A stretch of 64,000 nucleotides of DNA from Firmicutes bacterium ASF500 (GCA_000492175.2 CP097573.1:62001-126000); one strand, 5' to 3'; numbered from the stretch's first letter, positions 40,096-48,886 are shown. The notes: generated by a model from the letters alone, not told the origin. A program made the numbers and translations.

Positions 40096-42403
40096 GCGCT
40101 CCCTCTCCGCCCAGCAGACCATCCCCTATGTGGAGATGCTGAAAGACGGCATTTGCCGGGTGCGGGACGGTTTCTACACCAAGACCATCTCCTACGAGGA
40201 CATCAACTACTCCGTGGCCTCCAGCGAGGACCAGTCCGCCATCTTCGACGGCTGGTGCGGCTTCCTCAACTACTTTGATAGCGCCCTCCCGTTCCAGCTC
40301 TCCTTCATCAACCACCGTTCCAGGGGCGGCAGCCGGTACAAGGTCAATATCCCCATGGCCCACGACGACTTTGACAGTATCCGGGGGGAATATGTGGATA
40401 TGCTGAAACGGCAGATCGCCAGGAGCAACAACGGCATTGTCCGCTCCAAGTACATCACGTTCGGCGTCCCCGCCGACGGCCTGGAGACGGCCCGCCCCCG
40501 GCTGGAGCGCGTCTCCAGCGACATCATGGGCAACTTCAAGAAGCTGGGGGCCCACTCCCGCGTCCTCAACGGGCGGGAGCGGCTGGAGGTGCTCCACGGC
40601 CAGATGCACCCAGGGGGCCGGGAGCCGTTCCGCTTCTCCTGGCCGGACATCGTGAAAACCGGCATGGGGACGAAAGACTTTATCGCCCCGGACAGCTTCG
40701 ACTTCACCGCCGCCCGGATGTTCCGGCTGGGCCAGTCCTGGGGCGCGGCCTCCTATTTGCAGATCATGGCCTCCGAGCTGTCGGACAAGCTGCTGCTGGA
40801 GCTCCTGGAGCTGGACGCGGAAATGACCGTCACCCTCCACGTCCAGACCGTGGACCAGCTCAAGGCCATCAAAATGACCAAGGGCAAAATCTCCGACATT
40901 GACAAAATGAAGGTGGAGGAGCAGAAAAAGGCGGTCAGAGCGGGGTACGATATGGAAATTCTGCCCCCGGACCTCATTACCTACTCCAAGGACGCGGCGG
41001 CGCTCCTGGCCGACCTCCAGTCCCGGAATGAAAGAATGTTCCTCCTGACGTTCACTGTGGTGAATATCGCCCCCACCCGGCAAAAGCTGGAGAACGACGT
41101 GTTCACCATTTCCGGGATCGCCCAAAAGTACAACTGCGCCTTGAAGCGGCTGGACTGGCAGCAGGAGCAGGGCTTCACGTCCTCCCTGGTGCTGGGGGAT
41201 AACGCCATTGAGATACAGCGGGGCATGACCACCAGCTCCACGGCGATTTTCATTCCCTTTATGACGAAGGAGCTCCGCATGGACGGGGCCGCCCTCTACT
41301 ATGGCATGAACGCCCTTTCCAACAATGTCATTATGGCGGACCGCAAGCGTCTGAAAAACCCCAACGGGCTTTTCCTGGGGACCCCCGGCAGCGGCAAGAG
41401 CTTCGCCGCCAAGCGGGAGATCGTCAACGTGTTCCTCACCCTCCCGGACGACGACATCATCATAGCGGACCCGGAGGGGGAGTATTACCCCCTGGTGAAC
41501 CGGCTGGGGGGCCAGGTGGTACGGCTGTCCCCCTCCGCTACGGCGGGCACATTCATCAACCCCATGGACATCAACCCCAACTACGCCGACGACGAGGACC
41601 CCCTGTCACTGAAAAGCGATTTTATCCTCTCCCTGTGCGAACTGATCGTGGGCGGGCGGAGCGGGCTGGCCCCCGTGGAAAAGACGGTGATCGACCGCTG
41701 TGTGCGGACCATCTACCGCCCCTATCTGGCGGACCCGGCCCCGGAGCGTATGCCCATTCTCCAGGACCTCTACGACGAGCTGCTGAAGCAGTCCGAGCCG
41801 GAGGCCCGGCGGGTGGCCTCCGCCCTGGAGCTGTACTGCACCGGGTCCCTCAACCTCTTTAACCACCGAACCAACGTCCAGGTCAATTCCCGCCTCCTGT
41901 GCTTCGACATCAAGGCCCTGGGGAAGATGCTCAAAAAGATTGGTCTGCTGATCCTTACGGACCAAATCTGGGGCCGGGTGACGGAGAACCGGGACCGGCG
42001 GCGGGCGACCTGGGTGTACCAGGACGAGTTTCACGTTCTTCTGGCGGAGCCCCAGACGGCGGCGTACAGTGTGGAGATTTTCCGGCGCTTCCGCAAGTGG
42101 GGGGCCATCCCCAGCGGCATTACCCAGAACGTGAAAAGCCTGCTGGAGAGCAGCGAAATTGAGTCCATCTTCGGCAACTGCGATTTCCTCTATATGCTGT
42201 CCCAGGCCGCCGGGGATCAAAAGGTGCTGGCAAGCCACCTGGGGATCAGCCCCCACCAGCTCTCCTACGTCACCCACTCCGGCTCCGGCGAGGGGCTGCT
42301 TTTTTATGGGGACACCACCATCCCCTTTGTGGACCACTTCCCCCAGGACACCGAGCTTTACACCCTCCTGACCACCAAGCCGGAGGACAAGGCCAATGGG
42401 TAA
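40052..42403 (+). CDS. VirB4 conjugation ATPase
   Basis: TTG 40052 is preceded by AAAGGAGG within the PrgI gene; the open frame to 39845 is an out-of-frame extension. The 783-residue protein has the C-terminal ATPase domain with Walker A (GLFLGTPGSGKSFAAKREI), IIADPEGEYYPL, Walker B-like ATWVYQDEFHVLL and GITQNVKSLL. It powers secretion-channel assembly and DNA transport. Its stop overlaps the start of the NlpC/P60 gene. Confidence 0.95.
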   Translation: MNIRTKSAGPGRAGRRSLSAQQTIPYVEMLKDGICRVRDGFYTKTISYEDINYSVASSEDQSAIFDGWCGFLNYFDSALPFQLSFINHRSRGGSRYKVNIPMAHDDFDSIRGEYVDMLKRQIARSNNGIVRSKYITFGVPADGLETARPRLERVSSDIMGNFKKLGAHSRVLNGRERLEVLHGQMHPGGREPFRFSWPDIVKTGMGTKDFIAPDSFDFTAARMFRLGQSWGAASYLQIMASELSDKLLLELLELDAEMTVTLHVQTVDQLKAIKMTKGKISDIDKMKVEEQKKAVRAGYDMEILPPDLITYSKDAAALLADLQSRNERMFLLTFTVVNIAPTRQKLENDVFTISGIAQKYNCALKRLDWQQEQGFTSSLVLGDNAIEIQRGMTTSSTAIFIPFMTKELRMDGAALYYGMNALSNNVIMADRKRLKNPNGLFLGTPGSGKSFAAKREIVNVFLTLPDDDIIIADPEGEYYPLVNRLGGQVVRLSPSATAGTFINPMDINPNYADDEDPLSLKSDFILSLCELIVGGRSGLAPVEKTVIDRCVRTIYRPYLADPAPERMPILQDLYDELLKQSEPEARRVASALELYCTGSLNLFNHRTNVQVNSRLLCFDIKALGKMLKKIGLLILTDQIWGRVTENRDRRRATWVYQDEFHVLLAEPQTAAYSVEIFRRFRKWGAIPSGITQNVKSLLESSEIESIFGNCDFLYMLSQAAGDQKVLASHLGISPHQLSYVTHSGSGEGLLFYGDTTIPFVDHFPQDTELYTLLTTKPEDKANG

Positions 42404-44123
42404 GGCCCGGCCTTCTGGACACCGTGTCCAGAGGCCCCGCAAATCTGACCACAAATCCAAACTCCACCAGGAAAGCGAACGGGCCCGGCCCTCTGAGCGG
42501 CTGCGGCAGGAGGGGAAGAAGCGGAGCGCCCAGGGCCAGACGCGGGCGGAGCGGAGCGCGGTCAAGGCGGAAAAGGCCAAGCTGCGTATGGGCGCGGCCC
42601 AGGAGAAGCTGGCGGCCCAGGCCCCGGTCAAGCCCCCCGGCCCGGTGAAGCGCGGGGCCGGGGCCTTGGGCTGGGGCGTTCACGGCTTCGTCCACGGCAA
42701 GGTGTACGAGGTGGAGCATGAGAACGTGGGGACCGAGGGGGCCCACCACTCCGAGCTGGTGGGCGAGGCCGTGGGGCGCTGGGGGACCCGCCGTGTGCGG
42801 CAGGCCGTCCGGGACCACCCGGCCAAGGCCGCCGCCCGCGCGGAAAGCCGGTATGTCAAGGCCACGGCGGAGCACCGCTTTCAAACGGAGCTGGAGAAGC
42901 ACCCGGACCTGGGCAAAAACGCCCTGGCCCGGTTTGCCCAAAAGCAGCGCCAAAAACGGCAGTACACGAAACAGGCGCGGGAGGCCGCCAAGCAGGGGGC
43001 CAGTGCCGCCGAGAAAACCGCCGTCTCTGCGGAGAAGCTGGCGGAAAAAGTGGCGGGCTTCGTCAAGCGTCACCCTGGCGGGGTGGTGATTACCCTGGCC
43101 TGTCTCCTCCTCCTGTTTACGGTCCAGTCCTGCGCCTCCTCCTTGGTGACGCTGGGCAACGGGATCATCGGGGGGATCGGGGCCAGCACCTACCCCGCCC
43201 AGGACGGGGATATGCTGGGGGCTGAGGCCGCCTACTGCGCGTTGGAGGCGGAGCTGCAATACTACCTTGACACCTACACCAGCACCCACGATTACGACGA
43301 ATACCACTTCGACCTGGACGCCATCGAGCATGACCCCTATGTGCTGATCTCCATGCTCTCCGCGCTCCACGAGGGGGAGTGGACGCTGGAGGAGGCGCGG
43401 GGGACGCTCCAGACCATTTTCGACCGGCAGTATATTTTGACGGAGGACGTGGTGACGGAGCGGCGGTATTACATCGAGACGGACACCTGGACCGACAGCG
43501 AGGGCAACACCCACACAAGCAGCTACCGCGTGTACTACGACTATTACATTTGTACGGTGACGCTGAAAAACGAGGACCTGTCCCACCTGCCCATTTACAT
43601 CATGAGCGGGGAGCAGCTTTCCCGGTACGCACTCTACATGGCCGCCCTGGGCAACCGGCCCGACCTGTTCCCCAATTCCGGCTATGTGGACAAGTACATC
43701 ACCAACCCACCCCAGCCCTACGACGTGCCGGAGCAGTATCTTTCCGATCCCGACTTTGCCGCCCTACTCACCGAGGCGGAGAAGTACCTGGGCTACCCCT
43801 ACGTCTGGGGCGGCAGCTCCCCGGCCACGTCCTTTGACTGTTCCGGCTTCCTGTCCTATGTGCTGAACCAATGCGGCTGGGACGTGGGCCGCCTGGGGGC
43901 CCAGGGGCTCTATAACTACTGCACCCCCGTCAGCTCCCCACGGCCCGGCGACCTTGTATTTTTCCGCTACACCTACGACGCGCCCAACCCGGACGGCGTG
44001 ACCCACTGTGGGCTCTATGTGGGAGACGGAATGATGCTGCACTGTGGGGACCCGGTGCAATTTACAAGTCTGAATACAAGCTACTGGCAGTCCCATTTTT
44101 ACGCCTGGGGGCGTTTACCATGA
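42396..44123 (+). CDS. NlpC/P60 cell wall hydrolase of the conjugation system (CD1108-like)
   Basis: ATG 42396 has GGAGG eight bases upstream and overlaps the virB4 stop. A highly basic N-terminal region (~1-215) precedes one membrane helix (GGVVITLACLLLLFTVQSCA), an extracytoplasmic domain, and a C-terminal NlpC/P60 domain (WGGSSPATSFDCSGFLSYVL with catalytic Cys, SSPRPGDLVFF, GVTHCGLYVGDG with His). It would open peptidoglycan for the channel. Palindrome copy 6 lies within its first codons (PSGHRVQRP). Confidence 0.9.
   Translation: MGKARPSGHRVQRPRKSDHKSKLHQESERARPSERLRQEGKKRSAQGQTRAERSAVKAEKAKLRMGAAQEKLAAQAPVKPPGPVKRGAGALGWGVHGFVHGKVYEVEHENVGTEGAHHSELVGEAVGRWGTRRVRQAVRDHPAKAAARAESRYVKATAEHRFQTELEKHPDLGKNALARFAQKQRQKRQYTKQAREAAKQGASAAEKTAVSAEKLAEKVAGFVKRHPGGVVITLACLLLLFTVQSCASSLVTLGNGIIGGIGASTYPAQDGDMLGAEAAYCALEAELQYYLDTYTSTHDYDEYHFDLDAIEHDPYVLISMLSALHEGEWTLEEARGTLQTIFDRQYILTEDVVTERRYYIETDTWTDSEGNTHTSSYRVYYDYYICTVTLKNEDLSHLPIYIMSGEQLSRYALYMAALGNRPDLFPNSGYVDKYITNPPQPYDVPEQYLSDPDFAALLTEAEKYLGYPYVWGGSSPATSFDCSGFLSYVLNQCGWDVGRLGAQGLYNYCTPVSSPRPGDLVFFRYTYDAPNPDGVTHCGLYVGDGMMLHCGDPVQFTSLNTSYWQSHFYAWGRLP
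42414..42432. repeat. Palindrome copy 6 (inside the NlpC/P60 5' end)
   Basis: The arms TCTGGACAC and GTGTCCAGA surround C. Confidence 0.9.
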
Positions 44124-44138
44124 TGAAGGAGGTTTTGA

Positions 44139-44384
44139 ATGGCAGTCAGCAAGAGCGCGAAAATTTGGGCCGAGATGGAGAAAGTCAAGGCCAAGATCAA
44201 CGAGCAGCAGGCCCGGCTGAAAGAGCTGGAGCAGAAGCACCGGGAGGCCGAGAATGAGGAGATCGTGGACATCGTGCGGGGCATGAGCGTGTCCCTGGAC
44301 GAGCTGCCCGCCCTCCTGCGGCAGCTCCGGGACGGCTCTGGACACGGTGTCCAGAAGCCCGGCGAGAGAAAGGAGGAGACATAA
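44139..44384 (+). CDS. DUF4315 coiled-coil protein
   Basis: The 81-residue protein (KIWAEMEKVKAKINEQQARL, then KELEQKHREAENEEIVDIVR) is a predicted coiled coil of the DUF4315 family, always found in these conjugation operons. AAGGAGG precedes the ATG. Its C-terminal tail (SGHGVQKPGERKEET) is encoded by palindrome copy 7. The stop overlaps the next ATG. Confidence 0.85.
   Translation: MAVSKSAKIWAEMEKVKAKINEQQARLKELEQKHREAENEEIVDIVRGMSVSLDELPALLRQLRDGSGHGVQKPGERKEET
44337..44355. repeat. Palindrome copy 7 (inside the DUF4315 3' end)
   Basis: The arms TCTGGACAC and GTGTCCAGA surround G. Confidence 0.9.
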
Positions 44385-45031
44385 TGAAAAAATCCCGTAT
44401 GCTGGCGGCGACGCTCTGCGCCGTCCTGATGGTGGGGGTACTCACCGTTCCCGCCTACGCGGGCGGAGGCGACGAGGGCGGCGAGTATGTCCCCTGGGTG
44501 GGGCTGGAGCCTGTGGACCCCCTGCCCGTGGAGCAGCCCCCGGACCCCAAGCCGTTCACCCCGGAGGGGACGGGGACGGTGTTGGACAACGCCACGGACC
44601 AGGACGGCAAGGAGTTTTTCACCATCACCACGGCGGACGAGGCGGTTTTTTATCTTGTGATTGACCGGCAGCGTGGGGCGGAGAATGTGTATTTTCTCAA
44701 CGCTGTCACCGTCTCTGACCTGATGGCCCTGGCGGAGCCTGGGCAGGAGCCGGAGGCCCCGCCCCCCGTGGTGGAGCCGGACCCGGAGCCCGAACCGGCC
44801 CCCGAACCGGAGCCGGAGCCCCAAAAGTCCGGCGGGGCCGGGATGCTCCTGGCGGCCCTGGCGGTGCTGGCTATCGGCGGCGGGGCCGGGTGGTACTTCA
44901 AAATCTACCGCCCCAAGCAGCAGAAAGCAGCGGAGCCGGAGGAGGATTTTTCCGAGTATGACGAGCCGGAGGACTACGATGACGCGCCCCCCTGGGACGT
45001 GGACGACGAGGACGAGGGAGGGGACGAGTGA
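44384..45031 (+). CDS. DUF4366 (CD1107-like) membrane-anchored surface protein
   Basis: A signal peptide (MKKSRMLAATLCAVLMVGVL, cleavage after AYA) leads to an extracytoplasmic domain (GKEFFTITTADEAVFYLVID), a Pro/Glu repeat linker (PEPEPAPEPEPEP), a membrane helix (GMLLAALAVLAIGGGAGWYF) and an acidic cytoplasmic tail. This matches mobile element proteins of the CD1107 family, accessory to the transfer apparatus. Confidence 0.88.
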   Translation: MKKSRMLAATLCAVLMVGVLTVPAYAGGGDEGGEYVPWVGLEPVDPLPVEQPPDPKPFTPEGTGTVLDNATDQDGKEFFTITTADEAVFYLVIDRQRGAENVYFLNAVTVSDLMALAEPGQEPEAPPPVVEPDPEPEPAPEPEPEPQKSGGAGMLLAALAVLAIGGGAGWYFKIYRPKQQKAAEPEEDFSEYDEPEDYDDAPPWDVDDEDEGGDE

Positions 45032-45213
45032 ACTTCACTGACAGCCCCTATGAGCCCTTTATGAAGCAGCCCACCTACCACCGGCCCCCGGAGCCCACCC
45101 CGGCCCCCAGGGGATCGGAGTGCGAGGGATGCCCCTACTGGCGGGGCCTGCGGTGTGTGACCTGCTTCCGGGCCTATCTGCGGAGCCGGGCCGGGCCCGG
45201 CGAGGGGAGGTGA
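45028..45213 (+). CDS. Small Cys-containing protein of conjugation operon
   Basis: GTG 45028 overlaps the previous stop by 4 bp. The 61-residue protein has a proline-rich first half and a C-terminal cluster (CEGCPYWRGLRCVTCFRAYL) that could bind zinc. It recurs in related ICEs between DUF4366 and the Cys-rich VLP gene; the function is unknown. Confidence 0.65.
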   Translation: MNFTDSPYEPFMKQPTYHRPPEPTPAPRGSECEGCPYWRGLRCVTCFRAYLRSRAGPGEGR

Positions 45214-45217
45214 CGGC

Positions 45218-45571
45218 ATGGAGCAGCGGGAGCTCACCCGCGAGGAGCGGGCGGCGATCCGGGCCCTGGTGGTGAAGTGGTGCGCCAATTATGACCGGGC
45301 CGTGGGATGCTTGCCTTTGGACTGTGAGTGCTATATGCTGGGGAAAACCTGGACGGGGCCCCTGTGCCGGTACTTCCGGGCGGCGGTCCTGCCCCTGGAC
45401 CCGGTTCTGGAGGCCGCCCTGACCGCCCCCGGACCCGTGGAGACGCGGACCTGTCCCCTCTGCGGACGGCCCGCCCTCCTGGGCGGGCGGCGGCGCTACT
45501 GTTCCACCGCCTGCGCCCAGGCCGCCCATAGGAAACAGCAGCGGGACCACATGAGGAAAAAGCGGGGCTGA
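45218..45571 (+). CDS. Cysteine-rich VLP-type zinc protein (ICE copy)
   Basis: ATG 45218 follows GGGAGG. The 117-residue protein parallels the 34584 gene: an N-terminal Cys segment (VKWCANYDRAVGCLPLDCEC, PLCRYFRAAVLPLDPVLEAAL) and a zinc ribbon (CPLCGRPALLGGRRRYCSTAC). The shared FRAAVLPLD/FIAAVLPLD segment shows the relationship. Confidence 0.8.
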   Translation: MEQRELTREERAAIRALVVKWCANYDRAVGCLPLDCECYMLGKTWTGPLCRYFRAAVLPLDPVLEAALTAPGPVETRTCPLCGRPALLGGRRRYCSTACAQAAHRKQQRDHMRKKRG

Positions 45572-45574
45572 CCT

Positions 45575-45686
45575 GTTGACAATTAGGCCCCCAAAAGTCC
45601 AGCGTTTTCAAGGCTTTCCAGACGCCAAACAGGGGCGGGGCGTATCATTTCCCGCCCCGCCCCTGTTTTGGCCCCATACTGTCAAC
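45575..45686 (+). terminator. Very stable terminator-like hairpin with outer repeat
   Basis: A perfect 13-bp GC stem (45630-45642 with 45653-45665) is followed by GTTTTGG; pairing extends outward through CCAAA/TTTGG. The region is bounded by GTTGACA (45575) and its complement TGTCAAC (45680). Confidence 0.7.
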
Positions 45687-45704
45687 ATTTTGGAGGAGAT
45701 CAAT

Positions 45705-46286
45705 ATGGACAAAAATCAAGGCTACGCGATCTTAAAAGTCGTCATGCTGGAAAATGGCCGGGGCTTCGCCCTGGGCGAGTGCCCCAGAGCGCCGGAGCCC
45801 TTTGTGACCTGGGCCTGCTATGACGACGAACACGGCAGGCGGCAATATGAGTGGGGGCACTACGGCAGCGACCGGGAGGCGCTGGCGCGGGACCTCACGG
45901 AGCGGGTGGAGGACTACCAGCAGCAGTTTTCCGTCAAGGTGGCGTGGGTGGAGGAGCCCGGCCTTTACAAGTATTATTCCACCCAGCGGCCTGTGGACAT
46001 CGGTACGTTCCCCAAACCGTCCCACAACGCCCCGGACGAGATCGTAAACTACGACCAGCGCGTTCCCGTGGAGGGCGGCGCGTTCCTGGCCTGGGGGCAT
46101 TTGACCTACACGCGGCCCCTGTCGGAAAAGGATATGGCGGACTATGAGCTGCGGCCCTCCAAGGACAACCCGGCTGTGGGGAAACGCATGGAGCGGAAAC
46201 CCTCCATTTCCCGGCAGATGCAGGAGGCGGGGCGGCAGGCCCCGCCCAGCCACAAAAGGGAGGCCCCGGACCGGGGCGAACGGTAG
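45705..46286 (+). CDS. Conserved mobile-element protein, unknown
   Basis: ATG 45705 follows TGGAGGAG. The 193-residue soluble protein has two segments that look conserved (ENGRGFALGECPRAPEPFVT, WACYDDEHGRRQYEWGHY; and VEGGAFLAWGHLTYTRPLSE) and a basic, proline-rich C-terminus. It is expressed just ahead of mobC. No function was recognised. Confidence 0.65.
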   Translation: MDKNQGYAILKVVMLENGRGFALGECPRAPEPFVTWACYDDEHGRRQYEWGHYGSDREALARDLTERVEDYQQQFSVKVAWVEEPGLYKYYSTQRPVDIGTFPKPSHNAPDEIVNYDQRVPVEGGAFLAWGHLTYTRPLSEKDMADYELRPSKDNPAVGKRMERKPSISRQMQEAGRQAPPSHKREAPDRGER

Positions 46287-46288
46287 CC

Positions 46289-46639
46289 GTGGCAGGAAAG
46301 AAACGCCGTCGCTCTGTTCATCTTCATGTGATGGTGACGCCGGAGGAGCAGCGGCAAATCCAGGAGCGCATGACCCAGGTGGGGATTTTGAACATGGGGG
46401 CCTATATGCGAAAAATGGCCCTCAACGGCTATGTGCTCCAGGTGGACCTTTCCCCGGTGCGGGAGCTGGTGTCCCTCCAGCGGCGGTGCGCCAACAATCT
46501 CAATCAGGCGGCGCTCCATGTGAACACCTACGGCGGCCTCTACCCCAACGAGCTCCAGGCGCTCCAAAAGGACTACGCCGATTTGTGGGGGCCTCTCTCC
46601 GAGCTGCTGGAGAAGCTGGCCCAGGTGGTGGCCCTGTGA
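46289..46639 (+). CDS. mobC: MobC-type relaxosome protein (ICE copy)
   Basis: GTG 46289. The 116-residue protein has an N-terminal ribbon-helix-helix (SVHLHVMVTPEEQRQIQERM, NMGAYMRKMALNG) and the family stretch QRRCANNLNQAALHVNTYGG. It assists the relaxase encoded downstream. Confidence 0.85.
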   Translation: MAGKKRRRSVHLHVMVTPEEQRQIQERMTQVGILNMGAYMRKMALNGYVLQVDLSPVRELVSLQRRCANNLNQAALHVNTYGGLYPNELQALQKDYADLWGPLSELLEKLAQVVAL

Positions 46640-46679
46640 CCCGTGGGAGCGGCCCTGGCCGCTCCCCGGCTGTCCCCGC

Positions 46680-46700
46680 CTCTGGACACGGTGTCCAGAG
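46680..46700. repeat. Palindrome copy 8 (between mobC and relaxase)
   Basis: The arms CTCTGGACAC and GTGTCCAGAG surround G. Confidence 0.9.
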
Positions 46701-46735
46701 CTGGGGAGAACCGATTTTGAAAGGGGGTGCTGTCC

Positions 46736-48166
46736 CTGGCGACGACCCGTCTTATAACCCACCATATCAGCGGGGACAAGTCGATTTTGGCCTCTCTGTC
46801 GGACCGCTTCGACTACGGCCAGAACCCGGAAAAGACCCTGGACGGGTCCCTGATCCGCTCCTACGAGTGCGACCCCCTCACCGCTGACAGCGAGTTTCTT
46901 TTGAGCAAGGCCCGGTACAAAACCATCACGGGCCGGGAGCAGAAACGGGACGCCGACGTGCTGTGCTATCAGATCCGCCAATCGTTCCCCCCTGGGGAGC
47001 TGGACCCGGAGGAGGCGCTGAACATCGGCTATGAGCTGGCAATGCGCTGGACCAAGGGGAAGCACGCTTTCTTCGTGGTGTCCCATGCGGACCGCCCCCA
47101 CCCCCACGTTCACATTTACTACAACTCCACCACCCTGGACTGTACCCGGAAATACCGGGATTTTTTAGGCTCCGCCCGCGCTCTGCGGCGGCTGTCCGAC
47201 CGGATATGCCTGGAGCATGACCTGTCCATTATCAAAAATCCCAGGCTCCATAGCAAGGGGAAATTCCGGCACTACGGCCAATGGCTGGGCGCGGCCCGGC
47301 CCCCCTCCTACAAGGAGCAGCTGCGGGGGATCATAGACGGGGCCCTGGCAGATCGGCCCACCGACTTTGCCGGATTCCTCCAACGGATGGAGGCGGCGGG
47401 GGTCCAGGTGAAGCAGGGCCGGGGCGGGGTGATCTCGTTCCGGCTTCCCAGCCAGGACCGGGCCACCCGTTTCCGGGCCTCCACCCTGGGGGACGGCTAC
47501 GGCCCGGAGGACGTGGAGGCGGTGATCGACGGGCGGGCCCCCGTCCGCAAGCCTGCCCAGGGGCGGCCCTGTTCGGCGGCTCCTTGGCGCGTCAATCTGA
47601 TCATCGACATCCAACAGCGCATGGCCCAGGGCAAGGGCCCAGGTTACGAGCGGTGGGCGAAAATATACAACCTCAAACAAATGGCCGCCGCCCTCCAGTT
47701 TCTCCAGGAGAACGGCCTGACCGACTATGACGCCCTGGCGGAGCGGACGGCGGAGGTGGTGGACCGGGCCCACGCCCTGGCCGGGGAGCTGCGGGGGGTG
47801 GAGGAGCGGCTGGCCTCCACAACAAAACTCATGGGGGCCGTGGTGGACTACGCCAAGACCCGGCCCGTGTTCGACGGCTACAAGGCCGCCCGGTACAGCA
47901 AGAAGTATCTGGCGGAGCATGAGGAGGCCCTGGCCTCCTATCGGGCGGCAAAGGCGGCGATTAACGACATTCTGGGCGGGGCCAAGCTCCCCAGGATGGA
48001 CGCGCTGAAAAAGGAGCGCCGGGAGCTGGCGGAGCGGAAGAAAAAGCTCTACGCCCAATACCGGGCGGCACAACAGGAAATGCGGGAGGCGGTGGCGGTC
48101 AAGGCCAACGTCGATCACCTCCTCGGCCTGTCTGACGGGCGGGAGAGTAAGGCCCAGGAGCGATAG
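46736..48166 (+). CDS. ICE relaxase (MobA/VirD2 type), probable CTG start
   Basis: The family usually begins MATTRLI; here the corresponding codon at 46736 is CTG, nine bases after AAAGGGGG. An in-frame GTG at 46727 overlaps that ribosome binding site and is unlikely. The relaxase domain has SYECDPLTADSEFLLSKARY, QIRQSFPPGELDPEEALNIG and the histidine motif SHADRPHPHVHIYYNSTTLD. A long helical C-terminal half follows (ATP-independent strand transferase). Confidence 0.9.
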   Translation: MATTRLITHHISGDKSILASLSDRFDYGQNPEKTLDGSLIRSYECDPLTADSEFLLSKARYKTITGREQKRDADVLCYQIRQSFPPGELDPEEALNIGYELAMRWTKGKHAFFVVSHADRPHPHVHIYYNSTTLDCTRKYRDFLGSARALRRLSDRICLEHDLSIIKNPRLHSKGKFRHYGQWLGAARPPSYKEQLRGIIDGALADRPTDFAGFLQRMEAAGVQVKQGRGGVISFRLPSQDRATRFRASTLGDGYGPEDVEAVIDGRAPVRKPAQGRPCSAAPWRVNLIIDIQQRMAQGKGPGYERWAKIYNLKQMAAALQFLQENGLTDYDALAERTAEVVDRAHALAGELRGVEERLASTTKLMGAVVDYAKTRPVFDGYKAARYSKKYLAEHEEALASYRAAKAAINDILGGAKLPRMDALKKERRELAERKKKLYAQYRAAQQEMREAVAVKANVDHLLGLSDGRESKAQER

Positions 48167-48184
48167 CGACGGGGCCGCAGACAG

Positions 48185-48213
48185 AAGCCTCTGGACACCG
48201 TGTCCAGAGGCTT
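48185..48213. repeat. Palindrome copy 9 (after relaxase)
   Basis: The longest copy: 14-bp arms AAGCCTCTGGACAC and GTGTCCAGAGGCTT around C. Confidence 0.92.
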
Positions 48214-48220
48214 CCGGCGG

Positions 48221-48300
48221 GTTTGGGGTGCAACCCCAACAAGCATTTTTGCGGAGCAAAAATGGCAAGTGTGGCTACACTTGCCCTGCTTGCCATTTCG
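48221..48300. other. Candidate oriT beside the ICE relaxase
   Basis: TTGGGGT-GC-AACCCCAA (48223-48239), then TTTTTGCGG (48246-48254), then the hairpin GGCAAGTGT-GGCT-ACACTTGCC. The first two blocks recur in the same order and spacing at 32517-32551 beside the other relaxase. Confidence 0.5.
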
Positions 48301-48344
48301 TGCGCTTCCGCTACATGGCGCAAAAAAACGAAGGTCACGCTTTC

Positions 48345-48701
48345 TTACGCATCCTCCGTTTCTCTGGCTTTCTTAATGCCCTCGGCTGTGGCTTCTATCA
48401 CGACAAGCTCTTTTTCACTCATAGAATTTAGGAGCACATCAATGTGTTTTCTGCAAGAACTTGTCTGCGCCCCTCCGTCCGCATGAATAAACTGGTCAAC
48501 TGAAATGTCAAACATAGTAATGAGTTTAACAAAAAGGTCAAAGCTGGGATATTGGCCCTTGTTCTCAATATTCATAATGGTACGGGAGTCACGGTCTACT
48601 AATTCCGCAACATAGGCTTGTGTCCAACCCTTTTCTTCTCTGGCTCTTTTGAGCGCCAGCCCGAGGCCGTGAAAGTCAAACCTTCTTTCATTTTGGTTCA
48701 T
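48345..48701 (-). CDS. XRE-family repressor
   Basis: The ~118-residue protein has a Cro/CI helix-turn-helix (LKRAREEKGWTQAYVAELVD, SRTIMNIENKGQYPSFDLFV) and a short C-terminal domain. ATG 48701 is preferred because GGTGAT lies six bases upstream; ATG 48707 abuts it. It diverges from the next regulator and probably controls transfer or the adjacent cargo. Confidence 0.82.
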   Translation of the reverse strand: MNQNERRFDFHGLGLALKRAREEKGWTQAYVAELVDRDSRTIMNIENKGQYPSFDLFVKLITMFDISVDQFIHADGGAQTSSCRKHIDVLLNSMSEKELVVIEATAEGIKKARETEDA

Positions 48702-48886
48702 TCTCATATCACCCTATATCATTCTACATTTCGTGTTAGATTATGAGAATGTAATGAAATTTGATGTAAAGTAGTATTTTATTTCGTGTTGCTTGCAAGT
48801 TAACTTTTCTGAGTTATAATTAAACAATAGCTCGATTGTCTATTATCACGCAGGTATGATAATCTTATAAATAGATGGAGGACAAT

